A stretch of 64,000 bases of DNA from positions 1-64,000 of the forward strand of contig NZ_JAWLPU010000002.1 in NCBI RefSeq assembly GCF_036997485.1, written 5' to 3'. The stretch comes from Brachyspira pilosicoli. Lineage in GTDB: Bacteria > Spirochaetota > Brachyspiria > Brachyspirales > Brachyspiraceae. Shown piece by piece: positions 34,463 to 43,411 of this stretch; the stretch's first letter is position 1, and each line of letters starts with the position of its first letter. Made by a program: the position numbers and the translations under genes. Under the pieces are notes generated by a model, which saw only the letters and a program-made list of their open reading frames with translations, ran no database searches and was not told the origin of the DNA.

Positions 34463-37400
34463 ATGGGCATAAAGGATATTTTTAAGAAAAAAAATATTAA
34501 AAAAGATTCATCTGAAAATAAAGAATCTTCTTTAGAAAATAATACTAAAGAAAATAATTCTAAAAAAAGAAGATTTAAAAAGAGATATATTCCTTTAATA
34601 ATAATTTGTGTTTTAATTATAGCTGTAATTGGTGTTAGAATATATTTAAATAATGATAGAGTAAAAACTATAGTAGAGAATGTTGTATATTCTTCTTTAA
34701 ATAGAAAATTAGTAATAGAAAAATTTAGTTATGGTTTACTTTTCCCTAAAATAGAAGCAAGTAATATAACTCTTTATAATTCTACAAACTTTAATGAAGC
34801 AGAAAATATAAGTTTAGATAATTTAAGATTAAGGTTTTCATTATTTCAATTACTTTTTTTAAGGCTTCATATAAAAGAATTAAGTATTGATAATTTGTAT
34901 GTGAATATGTTTACAGATGAGGCAGGAAATTGGAATCTTCCTGATATGCCGCCTTCAGAGCCAAAAATAGAAGATACAAACAAAGAGCCTTTTGACTTTA
35001 CCAAATTAGATTTTCTAAAACTAAAAGCTGATATAGAAAATATTAGAATTAATAATTTATCATTTAGTGCTGATAGTTTATCTTATGTTACAAATAATAG
35101 CGGACTTTTTGCAAGTTTAAGTAATTTTAATTTGCATTTAGATTTAAATACTAAAAGATTTGCTTTATCTAAAGTAATGGGAGTTTCTGCTCCTGAGGTT
35201 TTGAAGAAGCTTAATATAAAGAGTTTTATAAGCAATGATTTAGTTTATAATAATTCTGCGTTAAATTTCAAAGATGAGCCATTATTTAATTTGGATATAT
35301 CTTATCCTAATGAAGATGAGATAAAAATTGTATTTGATTTTGAAGTGAGTGAACCAAATTTAAAATATAATGGAATGAAAAAAGATGATATGCAATTAGC
35401 ATTTAATTTACTTGCGAGATATAACATAAAAACTCAAAGTATGTATATAGATAATATTTCATCAGAGCTTTTGAATGATGAGATTTTAAAAGTAATAGCA
35501 TCTGCCACAAATATATTTAATAATAATATAGGAATTGATTTAAATACTTTTTATGCAAGACTTGATTTAGGAAAGGTAAATAGTTTAACATCTATGTTTA
35601 TGCCAGCATTAGGTATAAATATGAATGGGCTTTTGAATATTGATGCTGATAAAACTACAGGCACTATTAATAATCTCAATAATAAACTTACTATAGCTAT
35701 GAAGAATATCAATTTTGATATGCAAAAAACTATATCTATAAAGAATCTTAATTCTACAACTGTAGTTGATTTAACTATTAATCCAGAAATAGAAGTTGCT
35801 GTTGATAATAAACTTACAATAGAGAGAGCAACTGCTTTAAGAAGGTATAGATTTAATAATGCTAATGTGGCATTGAGGGTTGATTCTTCATTAAACGGAC
35901 TTACTTCTATAGCTACTGTAATAAATGACCCTAATAAAAAAAGCGATGCTATTGTTTATATAGATAATATTTCAGCTAAATATGGAAATGCCAGCATTTT
36001 ACTTAAAGGACTTGTACGTTTTGATGAGCCTACAGATTTAAAATTGAATGTTTCATCACTTCCAGTGGCAGATTTTAGCGGAGGTTTGGCAAGAGGTTCA
36101 TTAAACTTAGATGCTAATGTTTTTGGTAAGCTATTAAGCGATATAGACCTTAATTTGAAAGGAATAATAAATAATTTCTCTTACAATTTAAATGGTGAGG
36201 TTTCTTCTACTACAAAGGCTAATATTAATATGCTTGCTAATGCCAACATTATTTCACAGGATATTAATGTTTCTGAGTTTAATATTGATTTGGGTAATTT
36301 CTTTAATTTTAAGTCTTATTTAAATTTACAGGGTATGGGGTTAAAAAGCGGTTTTGTTAATGTGCATACTTTAAGAATTGCCCCTTATGCCATGAAAAAT
36401 TGGCTTTCTACAAAGTTTGCTGAGTTAGTAGATGGGCTTCCTTTTGAAGATGATGTTAAGCTAACTAGTGCTATTGCTTATAATTTGTCTTTGGAAGATA
36501 CATTTGCAAGCGTTACTAATTATACAACTGTTTATGTAACAGAAAAGCAGTATAAACTTCAAGATGTTACTATGAAAGTTGATGCTGATGTTAATTTTGG
36601 CGAGAACTTATACGCTAATATAAGAAAGTTTGATATAGATAGTCCTACTAACAATTTGAAAGTGAGAGTTGATGGTTATTTTACGCCTGTGATAAAAAAT
36701 GCTGATTTGAACTATGAGGTTGGTTTAGATACTGATAGTTTATATTTGCCATTTGGAATTGAGATTGGCGGGCTTTTAAGTATAATAGGAAATTTAAAAA
36801 ATAATATTGCTGATGGTGATTTGATTGCTGATAATTTCTTTGCTAATATGGATTCTCCAGATAAGATGTCTATATTATTAAAGGGTTTAGATTCTAATAT
36901 AGATTATCATTTTGATTTAACTCCTAATAAAAATCAGGTGGTTTCAACTGCGGCAAGATACAATCCTCTAACAAGTCAAGTGCCAAATTTATTTATTGAC
37001 CAGCTTAGAGTATATTTAAAAATACCTCCTTTTATAGATGACAGTATTAGGATAATGGATTTTTCTTCTTCTGTAAGAGTGCAAGGACACGGGCTTACAA
37101 TACAAGACTTAAAATCATCTTTGTATATTGGCGGAGAGAAGTTTGATGATAATTTATTTTTAGCATCAATATCAAACAACACTGCACCAAGAAGGGGAGC
37201 TATACACTTGCCTTGGCTTAATGTTGATTTGGGAAGCTTTGATACCAGCACTATAAAATATGATATGAGAATGCTTGCAAGTGATATTAACTTTAAATAT
37301 TTGCTTCCTCCTGAAAATAGAGATAAAATTAATGATGAAAAATTATTGGTTAATTTAACAGCAGATATTGCTGGTGTTGGTATTAGCCCTCTTAATAATA

Positions 37401-37714
37401 TAAGACCTACTACATTCTTTGTGGGTATTAGTAAAATGTCTACAGAGTTTTCTAAGTTCTTAATAGAGATGATACGTCCTATTAACCCTGGTATATCTAC
37501 TGTTGAAAACATTGTTCAATTTGGTTATGACCCTAATTCTGTGGAGTTTAGTATATCTGCTAATAAAGTATTTACTACATTCTACTTTAGAGACCAAAAC
37601 TTAGACAAGCCTAATCAGCAAAAGCAGCAATTAATAGCATTTGAAGGTGATAAGTTCGGTCTTGAACCTATGCCTTTCTCTGATGTTATATCTTACTTAG
37701 AAGGCGGAAATTAA
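34463..37714 (+). CDS. AsmA/TamB-like inner-membrane anchored protein
   Basis: 1083 aa. A lysine-rich cytoplasmic N-terminus (1-40), one membrane helix (about 41-63), then 'NDRVKTIVENVVYSSLNRKLVIEKFSYGLLFPKIEASNITLYN', the typical AsmA opening. The remaining ~1000 residues are repeating beta strands as in the long hydrophobic grooves of AsmA-like bridge proteins that carry phospholipid to the outer membrane. It is followed after 9 bases by a lipoprotein resembling YdbL; in E. coli the AsmA-like YdbH works with YnbE and YdbL. Its role in outer-membrane lipid supply is inferred. Confidence 0.7.
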   Translation: MGIKDIFKKKNIKKDSSENKESSLENNTKENNSKKRRFKKRYIPLIIICVLIIAVIGVRIYLNNDRVKTIVENVVYSSLNRKLVIEKFSYGLLFPKIEASNITLYNSTNFNEAENISLDNLRLRFSLFQLLFLRLHIKELSIDNLYVNMFTDEAGNWNLPDMPPSEPKIEDTNKEPFDFTKLDFLKLKADIENIRINNLSFSADSLSYVTNNSGLFASLSNFNLHLDLNTKRFALSKVMGVSAPEVLKKLNIKSFISNDLVYNNSALNFKDEPLFNLDISYPNEDEIKIVFDFEVSEPNLKYNGMKKDDMQLAFNLLARYNIKTQSMYIDNISSELLNDEILKVIASATNIFNNNIGIDLNTFYARLDLGKVNSLTSMFMPALGINMNGLLNIDADKTTGTINNLNNKLTIAMKNINFDMQKTISIKNLNSTTVVDLTINPEIEVAVDNKLTIERATALRRYRFNNANVALRVDSSLNGLTSIATVINDPNKKSDAIVYIDNISAKYGNASILLKGLVRFDEPTDLKLNVSSLPVADFSGGLARGSLNLDANVFGKLLSDIDLNLKGIINNFSYNLNGEVSSTTKANINMLANANIISQDINVSEFNIDLGNFFNFKSYLNLQGMGLKSGFVNVHTLRIAPYAMKNWLSTKFAELVDGLPFEDDVKLTSAIAYNLSLEDTFASVTNYTTVYVTEKQYKLQDVTMKVDADVNFGENLYANIRKFDIDSPTNNLKVRVDGYFTPVIKNADLNYEVGLDTDSLYLPFGIEIGGLLSIIGNLKNNIADGDLIADNFFANMDSPDKMSILLKGLDSNIDYHFDLTPNKNQVVSTAARYNPLTSQVPNLFIDQLRVYLKIPPFIDDSIRIMDFSSSVRVQGHGLTIQDLKSSLYIGGEKFDDNLFLASISNNTAPRRGAIHLPWLNVDLGSFDTSTIKYDMRMLASDINFKYLLPPENRDKINDEKLLVNLTADIAGVGISPLNNIRPTTFFVGISKMSTEFSKFLIEMIRPINPGISTVENIVQFGYDPNSVEFSISANKVFTTFYFRDQNLDKPNQQKQQLIAFEGDKFGLEPMPFSDVISYLEGGN

Positions 37715-37723
37715 GGAGATTTT

Positions 37724-38326
37724 ATGAAGAAGTATTTAGTATTTTGTATTTTTATATCAATTATTTTTACTAGCTGTTCTAAACTAATATTAGTTCAAGA
37801 GCCTGAGATGAGAGTTTTGGGAGGAAAGACTTTAATAGAAGCACAGGTTTTGGGAAGATATAGACAAATTGATGAGAGTGCTTATCAGATTTCTACTCTT
37901 TCAACAGATAAAGATTTAAGCCTAATAATGGTGAGTACAAATGTTTCTGATGAGGTTGCTTCAGAATATAAAGAAGCTTTAATTAGAAGTATGTTTAATC
38001 AAGATGAGATTAACCTTTATAAAACTAATGCCTATATTGGAGAGAATAATAGCGGATATTTATCATATATAGCATTTGATGTTACAGAGCCTGAAGTTCA
38101 GTATGGAGAGACTAGAATAGAATATATAAAAGAGATAATGGAAAAAGAAAACGCTGACAGAAAGATTATAGCTGAATATTTAATATTATCAGACCCAAAA
38201 CTTACAATGTCTAATATAAAAGAAGTAGAGGCGGCACTTTATAAGAGAAATATAGAGCGTCTTGTAAATAACAGTTATTATCAACTTCCAGATGATAGCT
38301 GGACTTTATACACAAACTCTAATTAA
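37724..38326 (+). CDS. Lipoprotein resembling YdbL/DUF1318
   Basis: 200 aa; the signal ends 'IFTSC' with Cys18. The segment 'GGKTLIEAQVLGRYRQIDE' is like the N-terminal region of DUF1318 lipoproteins. The C-terminal 65 residues ('ENADRKIIAEYLILSDPKLTMSNIKEVEAALYKRNIERL...DDSWTLY') follow the YdbL layout: a helix with E-x-x-R-K, a helix after a V/T-S-x-x-x-I cap, and a final G/D-x-W strand. It is co-operonic with an AsmA-like protein, as ydbL is with ydbH. The match is by eye and moderate. Confidence 0.5.
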   Translation: MKKYLVFCIFISIIFTSCSKLILVQEPEMRVLGGKTLIEAQVLGRYRQIDESAYQISTLSTDKDLSLIMVSTNVSDEVASEYKEALIRSMFNQDEINLYKTNAYIGENNSGYLSYIAFDVTEPEVQYGETRIEYIKEIMEKENADRKIIAEYLILSDPKLTMSNIKEVEAALYKRNIERLVNNSYYQLPDDSWTLYTNSN

Positions 38327-38370
38327 TATTAGCTAAAAAATTAAGTTTATAATTAAAATATGTTTTTTGT

Positions 38371-38440
38371 TCAACTTTTTCCCGCCTTCGCCATGCGGAT
38401 TTCATCAAAGTTTTCGCCCTTCGGGCACGCTTCGCGAAAG
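38371..38440. repeat. Dispersed GC-rich intergenic repeat, copy 2
   Basis: Within the 543-base gap before the Bax-inhibitor gene. CAACTTTTT (38372-38380), CCCGCCTTCG (38381-38390), CGCCCTTCGGGC and GCACGCTTCGCGAAAG (38425-38440) occur in a row. The same building blocks, rearranged, occur at 14.2-14.4 kb, including the exact 15-mer GCACGCTTCGCGAAA. Confidence 0.6.
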
Positions 38441-38520
38441 TGCAAATAAAAAAATAATATTAAATCATAATTAATTATATTTTTATGTATAAAATAAATT
38501 GCTAAGCTTAGATTAAATAA

Positions 38521-38632
38521 AATACAGCCTTTTGGCTTCTTTTTGGCAATACCATAGGCACTTCCTTCGGTCGCCCTAAAGGACTCCCTACGGTCGCAAA
38601 AGAAGCGGGGTGCGAGGCAAAACCATGCAATA
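38521..38632. repeat. Second GC-rich structured island
   Basis: GGCTTCTTTTTG near 38535 and CAAAAGAAGCGG near 38598 form imperfect inverted arms. Between them CCTTCGGTCGCCC and CCCTACGGTCGC are near-copies. GC content is far above the surroundings and no frame is open, so it is a structured repeat or RNA-like element rather than a gene. The rest of the gap (38633-38869) shows another GC-richer patch near 38715-38790 but nothing I can name. Confidence 0.45.
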
Positions 38633-38869
38633 AATATAAAACTATTTTTATAAAATGTTTATCTAAAATTAAATTTATTATTAAAAATATTTGGCGTTTT
38701 AGTTTATTTTTAGGAAAGGTATTGTTTTGGTACGGCTTGGTGCATACTGTTACTGTGTTTAGGAAGTTCGCTGAAGGGGCTTGAGTTTTTTATTCATACC
38801 TATATAATGTATTAAATAATGTTTTAGTTTTTTTATATTATTAATTTTATTAGGAGGTTTAATTATAAA

Positions 38870-39604
38870 ATGGCTAATCCAGTTTTATCAGAAAAAGCTT
38901 TTGATTATGAATTAAGGAATGCAAATGAAGGCACTATGACTATTAATGGTGCTATAAACAAATCTATTATTTTAACATTAGTTTTAATGCTTTCTGCAAT
39001 GGTGAGCGTATTTTTTGTTTTAGCAAATAGTCCAGAGATGCTTTATCCTGCTGCTTTAGGTTCATCTATAGGGGCTTTTGTTTTAGCTTTAATAATGACT
39101 TTCAAAAAAGAGTTGGCAAAGGTTTTATCTATACTTTATGCCATACTTGAGGGTGTTGCTATTGGGGCGATTTCTTATGTCTTTAATGCTGCTTATGATG
39201 GTATAGTTGTTCAGGCGGTGTTTTTTACTTTTGCTGATTTATTTATTATGCTTTTACTTTATAGATTTAGAATTATAAGAGTAACAGAAAAATTGAGAAG
39301 TGTAATAGTGGCTGCAACTTTATGTATAGCTATTGTGTATTTAGTTAATTTTGTGATGTCATTTTTTGGTACTAAAATTCCTTTCTTATATGGTTCAAGT
39401 CCTTTAAGCATTGGTATTAGCGTTGTTATAGTTTTAGTAGCTTCATTTAATTTGCTTTTAGATTTTGACTTTATGGAGAAGGGTGAAGCTTATAATATGC
39501 CTAAATATTTTGAATGGTATGCTGCTTTTGGTTTACTTGTTACTTTAGTTTGGTTATATTTAGAGATATTAAAACTTTTATCAAAGATAAGAAGCAGAGA
39601 TTAA
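38870..39604 (+). CDS. Bax inhibitor-1/YccA family membrane protein
   Basis: 244 aa with seven predicted helices. 'GTMTINGAINKSIILTLVLMLSAM' at the start and 'LLDFDFMEKG' near the C-terminal helices match the YccA branch, where paired Asp residues form the pH-sensitive Ca2+-leak gate. The likely role is ion (Ca2+) leak or modulation of the FtsH protease. AGGAGG lies 12 bases before the start. It is monocistronic with its own terminator. Confidence 0.85.
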   Translation: MANPVLSEKAFDYELRNANEGTMTINGAINKSIILTLVLMLSAMVSVFFVLANSPEMLYPAALGSSIGAFVLALIMTFKKELAKVLSILYAILEGVAIGAISYVFNAAYDGIVVQAVFFTFADLFIMLLLYRFRIIRVTEKLRSVIVAATLCIAIVYLVNFVMSFFGTKIPFLYGSSPLSIGISVVIVLVASFNLLLDFDFMEKGEAYNMPKYFEWYAAFGLLVTLVWLYLEILKLLSKIRSRD

Positions 39605-39626
39605 TAATTATTAAATAATTTATTAT

Positions 39627-39663
39627 AAAAGGTGTGCATAAATTGCATGCCTTTTGTTTTTTT
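39627..39663. terminator. Terminator after the Bax-inhibitor gene
   Basis: AAAAGG-t-GTGCA pairs with TGCAT-g-CCTTTT and is followed by GTTTTTTT; the A-run on the other side may also serve the convergent acetyltransferase gene. Confidence 0.75.
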
Positions 39664-39671
39664 ATATTATT

Positions 39672-40211
39672 TTATTTTTCACAACAAAAAACATAATGAG
39701 GCATATCCATGTTGTAATAATGCTTTGTTATTTTAGCTATTATTTTCATTTGGTTTTTTATAGCAACTTTTTGAGAGGCTATATTATTATCTCTTATTAT
39801 AGAATAAACCCTATCAGCATTTAATTTATCAAAAGCATATTGTTTGCAAGAAATGGCACTCTCTATAGCTAAACCTCTATGCCAATAATTCTTATTAAAT
39901 AAATAACCTATCTCAAGCAATTCATTAGAGCCGCTTATTTCTATATCAATATTTTGTATTGTTAAACCAGCCTGCCCAATGAGTTTATTGTTTTCTTTTA
40001 ATATAACAGCCCAAAGTCCAAAACCATAAGTCTTATATCTATTTATTTGCTTTTCAAACCATTCTCTGCTTTCTTCTTCTGAAAATCCATGCTCATAAGC
40101 ATACATAGTCTCTTTATCTTTTAGTATCTCACATAAGCTATTATAATCTTCTTCGCTATTTTCTTTTAATTCTCTTAATATTAGTCTATTTGTTTCTATA
40201 ATTTTATTCAT
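39672..40211 (-). CDS. GNAT family N-acetyltransferase (RimJ/RimL type)
   Basis: 179 aa. 'IIETNRLILRELKEN' is the classic opening of this group. 'EIGYLFNKNYWHRGLAIESAISCKQYAFDKLNADRVYSIIRDNNIASQKVAIKNQM' contains the acetyl-CoA motif W-x-R/K-G-x-A and the N-x-x-S helix. It acetylates an amino group on a protein or small molecule; the substrate is unknown. It is a single gene, convergent with the Bax-inhibitor gene. Confidence 0.85.
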   Translation of the reverse strand: MNKIIETNRLILRELKENSEEDYNSLCEILKDKETMYAYEHGFSEEESREWFEKQINRYKTYGFGLWAVILKENNKLIGQAGLTIQNIDIEISGSNELLEIGYLFNKNYWHRGLAIESAISCKQYAFDKLNADRVYSIIRDNNIASQKVAIKNQMKIIAKITKHYYNMDMPHYVFCCEK

Positions 40212-40456
40212 ATATAACTTCTAATTATATTATGTATTTCTTATCGTATTAAATAAAATAATTTATAAACTATTTAGTAATAAAAAATCAATATAATTAC
40301 CATAATATTTTTATTTAATATAAGTTCTATATTTTTATAATTATATATAGTTTTTAATATGTAATTAATATTTTTATTATTTGCTTTTTTTTATTTTAAT
40401 ATTATAATACATGCAATCGATAATGAGATATGTTGATAAAATATAGGAAGGGTAAA

Positions 40457-41434
40457 TTGAAAATAAGAGAATTATCTAGAATAAGCGGAATATCACCAGC
40501 AACTATTTCTAGAATGTTAAAGGATCCTAATTCTGTAAAAGCGTCTACAAGAAGTAAGATTAATGATATTTTAAAAAATAATGGTATAGATAATTTTGCT
40601 ATAAACTCTATAAAAAGAATTATATTAATAATTCCTGATTTAAGTAATACTTTTTATATTGATATGTTTAATGGCATAATATCTATTGTACAAAAATCTA
40701 ATATTCCATTTGAAATATATTTAACTAATGAATCTATTGATGAAGAAATAAGAATATTTTCTAGAATAGAAAATGACAAAGATATAGGAGTTATATGGGT
40801 TCCAGCTTCTGCTAAAAGAGATAAGCTTCCATATAATAAAAATAGTAATATTGTTTCATTGGTTGATAGAAATTTAGAATTTGAAGATATATATATAAAA
40901 AATTTGTCCAATAATTTTAGTGCCGCCAAAAAAGCAACGGATTTATTGATAGAGGGCGGTGCTAAGAATCCTATAATTATAACAGGCAGCCTTAATTTAA
41001 GCAATGCTCAAGAGAGAAAAGAGGGCTTTTTAGATAGTATTAGAAGCCATAATTTAGATAATGGCATGGAAAGAGTATATTATGGTGATTTTAATAATAG
41101 TGATAGTGGGTATCATATAATAAAAAGGCTTGCTGAAGAAAATGTGAAATTTGATTCAATATTAGCTGCTAATCAAATAGTAGCTATAGGTATATTGAAA
41201 GCTTTAAAAGAATTAAAATTATCAATACCAGAAGATGTATCAATAATATCATTTGATAAAGTAGTTAATTTGTATTCAGAAAATCAAAATATATCAGAAG
41301 TTGTATTTCCAGCATTTGATATAGGAGTTAACGCTGCTAAAGTTTTATTAGAACAACAAAATATTAATATGTCAAAACAAATATATCATTTTTCTGCTCA
41401 GTTTAATTTAAGAGGAAGCGAAAATAAATTATAA
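40457..41434 (+). CDS. LacI family transcriptional regulator, probably of the fucose locus
   Basis: 325 aa from TTG 40457, which has AGGAAGGG four to five bases upstream and gives MKIRELSRISGISPATISRML, the normal LacI-type N-terminal helix-turn-helix. An ATG nine codons earlier (40430) would add a non-homologous basic extension and is less likely. The rest is a periplasmic-binding-protein-like effector domain ('IILIIPDLSNTFYIDMFNGI'). A promoter with TATAAT at 40403-40408 precedes it. It sits beside the fuc genes and is the only regulator there, so control of them is inferred. I found no convincing operator. Confidence 0.8.
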   Translation: MKIRELSRISGISPATISRMLKDPNSVKASTRSKINDILKNNGIDNFAINSIKRIILIIPDLSNTFYIDMFNGIISIVQKSNIPFEIYLTNESIDEEIRIFSRIENDKDIGVIWVPASAKRDKLPYNKNSNIVSLVDRNLEFEDIYIKNLSNNFSAAKKATDLLIEGGAKNPIIITGSLNLSNAQERKEGFLDSIRSHNLDNGMERVYYGDFNNSDSGYHIIKRLAEENVKFDSILAANQIVAIGILKALKELKLSIPEDVSIISFDKVVNLYSENQNISEVVFPAFDIGVNAAKVLLEQQNINMSKQIYHFSAQFNLRGSENKL

Positions 41435-41448
41435 TATTTATAAAAAAT

Positions 41449-41478
41449 AAAGGCTGCTAATATTTCAAGCAGCCTTTT
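41449..41478. terminator. Bidirectional terminator between the LacI-type regulator and fucO
   Basis: AAAGGCTGCT (41449-41458) and AGCAGCCTTT (41468-41477) make a perfect 10-bp stem, with T's after and A's before. Confidence 0.82.
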
Positions 41479-41498
41479 ATCAATTATAGCAATATGAA

Positions 41499-42647
41499 TT
41501 AATAAGCTTTTTTATATAAAGCTAATATATCATCTAATGTTACATCTCTCGGATTTCCGCCAGTACATACATCAGCTAAAGCATCTTTTGCCAATCTTGG
41601 TAAATCCTCTTCTTTGATTTTTAATTCTCTTAAATTAGCAGGTATATTAACATCTTTAGAAAGTTTTTTAACAGCCTCAACAGCTTTTTTAGCAGCTTCT
41701 TCTTTACTTAGCCCATCAACTTTTTCACCCATTGCTACAGCTATATCTACATATTTATCTATACAAGCAGGCATATTAAACTCCATAACTATAGGAAGGA
41801 GTACAGCATTAGCAACACCATGAGGAATATCAAATATAGCACCAAGCGGATGCGCCATAGAGTGAACAATACCAAGTCCTACATTGCTGAAGCCCATACC
41901 AGCAACATACTGAGCAATACTCATTCCATCCATATCTTTCATATTTTTATCTTTAACAGCTCCTCTTAAATGTTTAGATATAAGTTCCATAGCTTTATAT
42001 TCAAACATATCAGAAATAGTATGAGCACCTTTAGTAATATAACCTTCAATAGCATGAGTTAAAGCGTCCATACCTGTAGCAGCAACAAGGCTATTAGGCA
42101 TAGAAGCCATAAGTTCAGCATCTACTAAAGCAACTATAGGTATATCTTTAGGATCAACACAAACCATCTTTCTATTTTCTGCTTCATCTATAATTACATA
42201 GTTGATTGTAACTTCAGCAGCAGTACCGCAAGTAGTAGGAAGTGCCATAATAGGAACACTTTTATTTTTTGTAGCAGCAACTCCTTCAAGAGATTTTACA
42301 TCAGCAAAATCAGGATTATTTTTAGTAATACCTATAGCCTTAGCAACATCCATTACAGAACCGCCTCCAACAGCGATTAAAAAATCTGCACCAGATTCAT
42401 TAAATTTAGCTAAACCATCTTTACAGTTTTTAATAGTAGGGTTTTGTTTAATATCTAAAAATGTATCATAAGCAATATTAGCACCATCTAATACATCTTT
42501 TACTTTTTTTAGAACCCCGCAAGAATCTAAAACCTTATCACTTACTAAAAGAGCCTTTTTAAAACCTCTTGCTTTTACTTCTGTAGCAAGTTCGCTTCTT
42601 ATACCAATTCCAAAATAGCTTGTTTCATTTAAAATATATCTAGCCAT
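41499..42647 (-). CDS. fucO: Lactaldehyde reductase / 1,2-propanediol oxidoreductase
   Basis: 382 aa iron-dependent group III alcohol dehydrogenase. NAD is bound by 'AVGGGSVMDVAKAIG'. The metal-binding region is 'GIVHSMAHPLGAIFDIPHGVANA' with the expected histidines, preceded by Asp in 'DALTHAIEGY'. In anaerobic fucose breakdown it reduces L-lactaldehyde to 1,2-propanediol and recycles NADH. It is the last gene of the fucK-fucA-fucO minus-strand unit (27-base gap to fucA), which supports FucO over a generic alcohol dehydrogenase. Confidence 0.88.
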   Translation of the reverse strand: MARYILNETSYFGIGIRSELATEVKARGFKKALLVSDKVLDSCGVLKKVKDVLDGANIAYDTFLDIKQNPTIKNCKDGLAKFNESGADFLIAVGGGSVMDVAKAIGITKNNPDFADVKSLEGVAATKNKSVPIMALPTTCGTAAEVTINYVIIDEAENRKMVCVDPKDIPIVALVDAELMASMPNSLVAATGMDALTHAIEGYITKGAHTISDMFEYKAMELISKHLRGAVKDKNMKDMDGMSIAQYVAGMGFSNVGLGIVHSMAHPLGAIFDIPHGVANAVLLPIVMEFNMPACIDKYVDIAVAMGEKVDGLSKEEAAKKAVEAVKKLSKDVNIPANLRELKIKEEDLPRLAKDALADVCTGGNPRDVTLDDILALYKKAY

Positions 42648-42674
42648 TAAAATACTCCTTAATTTTATATAAAT

Positions 42675-43376
42675 TTATTTCTTCTTAGATTTAGAAGATT
42701 TAACAGTTGTTTTTTTAGTTTTATGTTTTACATTAAGACCATAATTTTTGAATTTTTCTAATACTATTTCCATTTCACTGTCTGGCAACACAGAATAATC
42801 TCCAATGCCTCTTACACCCATATATAATCTTGCTAAATTTTCAACTTCCATCATAACATGATATGCTTTTGGTAATGTTTCATCAGCAGCTAAAAGACCA
42901 TGGTTTTTTAGTATGCAAGCTTTATATCCTTTCATGGTTTTAGAAATATTGTCGCATAATTCCTGAGTACCATAAGTAGCATATTTAACGCAAGGTATCT
43001 TATTTCCTCCAGCAACGCCCACCATATAATGAATAGCTGGTATATAGTCTATATTCAAAATAGAAACCATAGATGAATAAATAGCATGATTGTGTATTAC
43101 AGCATTAAAAGTAGGGTTATCTTTAAGAATAGATAAGTGAAATCTCCATTCGCTTGAAGGAATTTTATCCTTTTCTGGTTTTCCATCTCCATCTACAAAA
43201 ACAATATCATCAGGCGTCATAATCTCATAAGGCATACCAGAAGGTGTAATAAGCATACCATCTTTAAACCTTATACTTATATTTCCAGCAGTACCTTGAT
43301 TAACTCCGTCTTTTCTCATGTTTAAACAAGCTTCTATTATGCTTTTAGCTAAATCTTTTCTATTTGCAGTAGCCAT
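42675..43376 (-). CDS. fucA: L-fuculose-1-phosphate aldolase
   Basis: 233 aa class II aldolase/adducin family. It splits L-fuculose-1-phosphate into dihydroxyacetone phosphate and L-lactaldehyde. Visible features are 'GTAGNISIRF', 'TPSGMPYE', zinc ligands in 'AVIHNHAIYSS' and 'KNHGLLAADE', and 'YGTQELC'. The C-terminal 20 residues are lysine/serine/threonine rich and longer than in E. coli FucA. Its position between fucK and fucO fixes the pathway; a RhaD-type activity is less likely. Confidence 0.88.
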   Translation of the reverse strand: MATANRKDLAKSIIEACLNMRKDGVNQGTAGNISIRFKDGMLITPSGMPYEIMTPDDIVFVDGDGKPEKDKIPSSEWRFHLSILKDNPTFNAVIHNHAIYSSMVSILNIDYIPAIHYMVGVAGGNKIPCVKYATYGTQELCDNISKTMKGYKACILKNHGLLAADETLPKAYHVMMEVENLARLYMGVRGIGDYSVLPDSEMEIVLEKFKNYGLNVKHKTKKTTVKSSKSKKK

Positions 43377-43411
43377 TTTTTCTCCTTAAAAATATTATTA
43401 TTATAAAAACA

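Noticed and set aside
40415-40424. AATCGATAAT shared by the LacI-type regulator promoter and (reversed) the galactokinase-like promoter at 54251-54260
   Set aside because: By my estimate from base composition, such an AT-rich 10-mer is expected roughly once in this window by chance, so two copies are not evidence of a shared operator.
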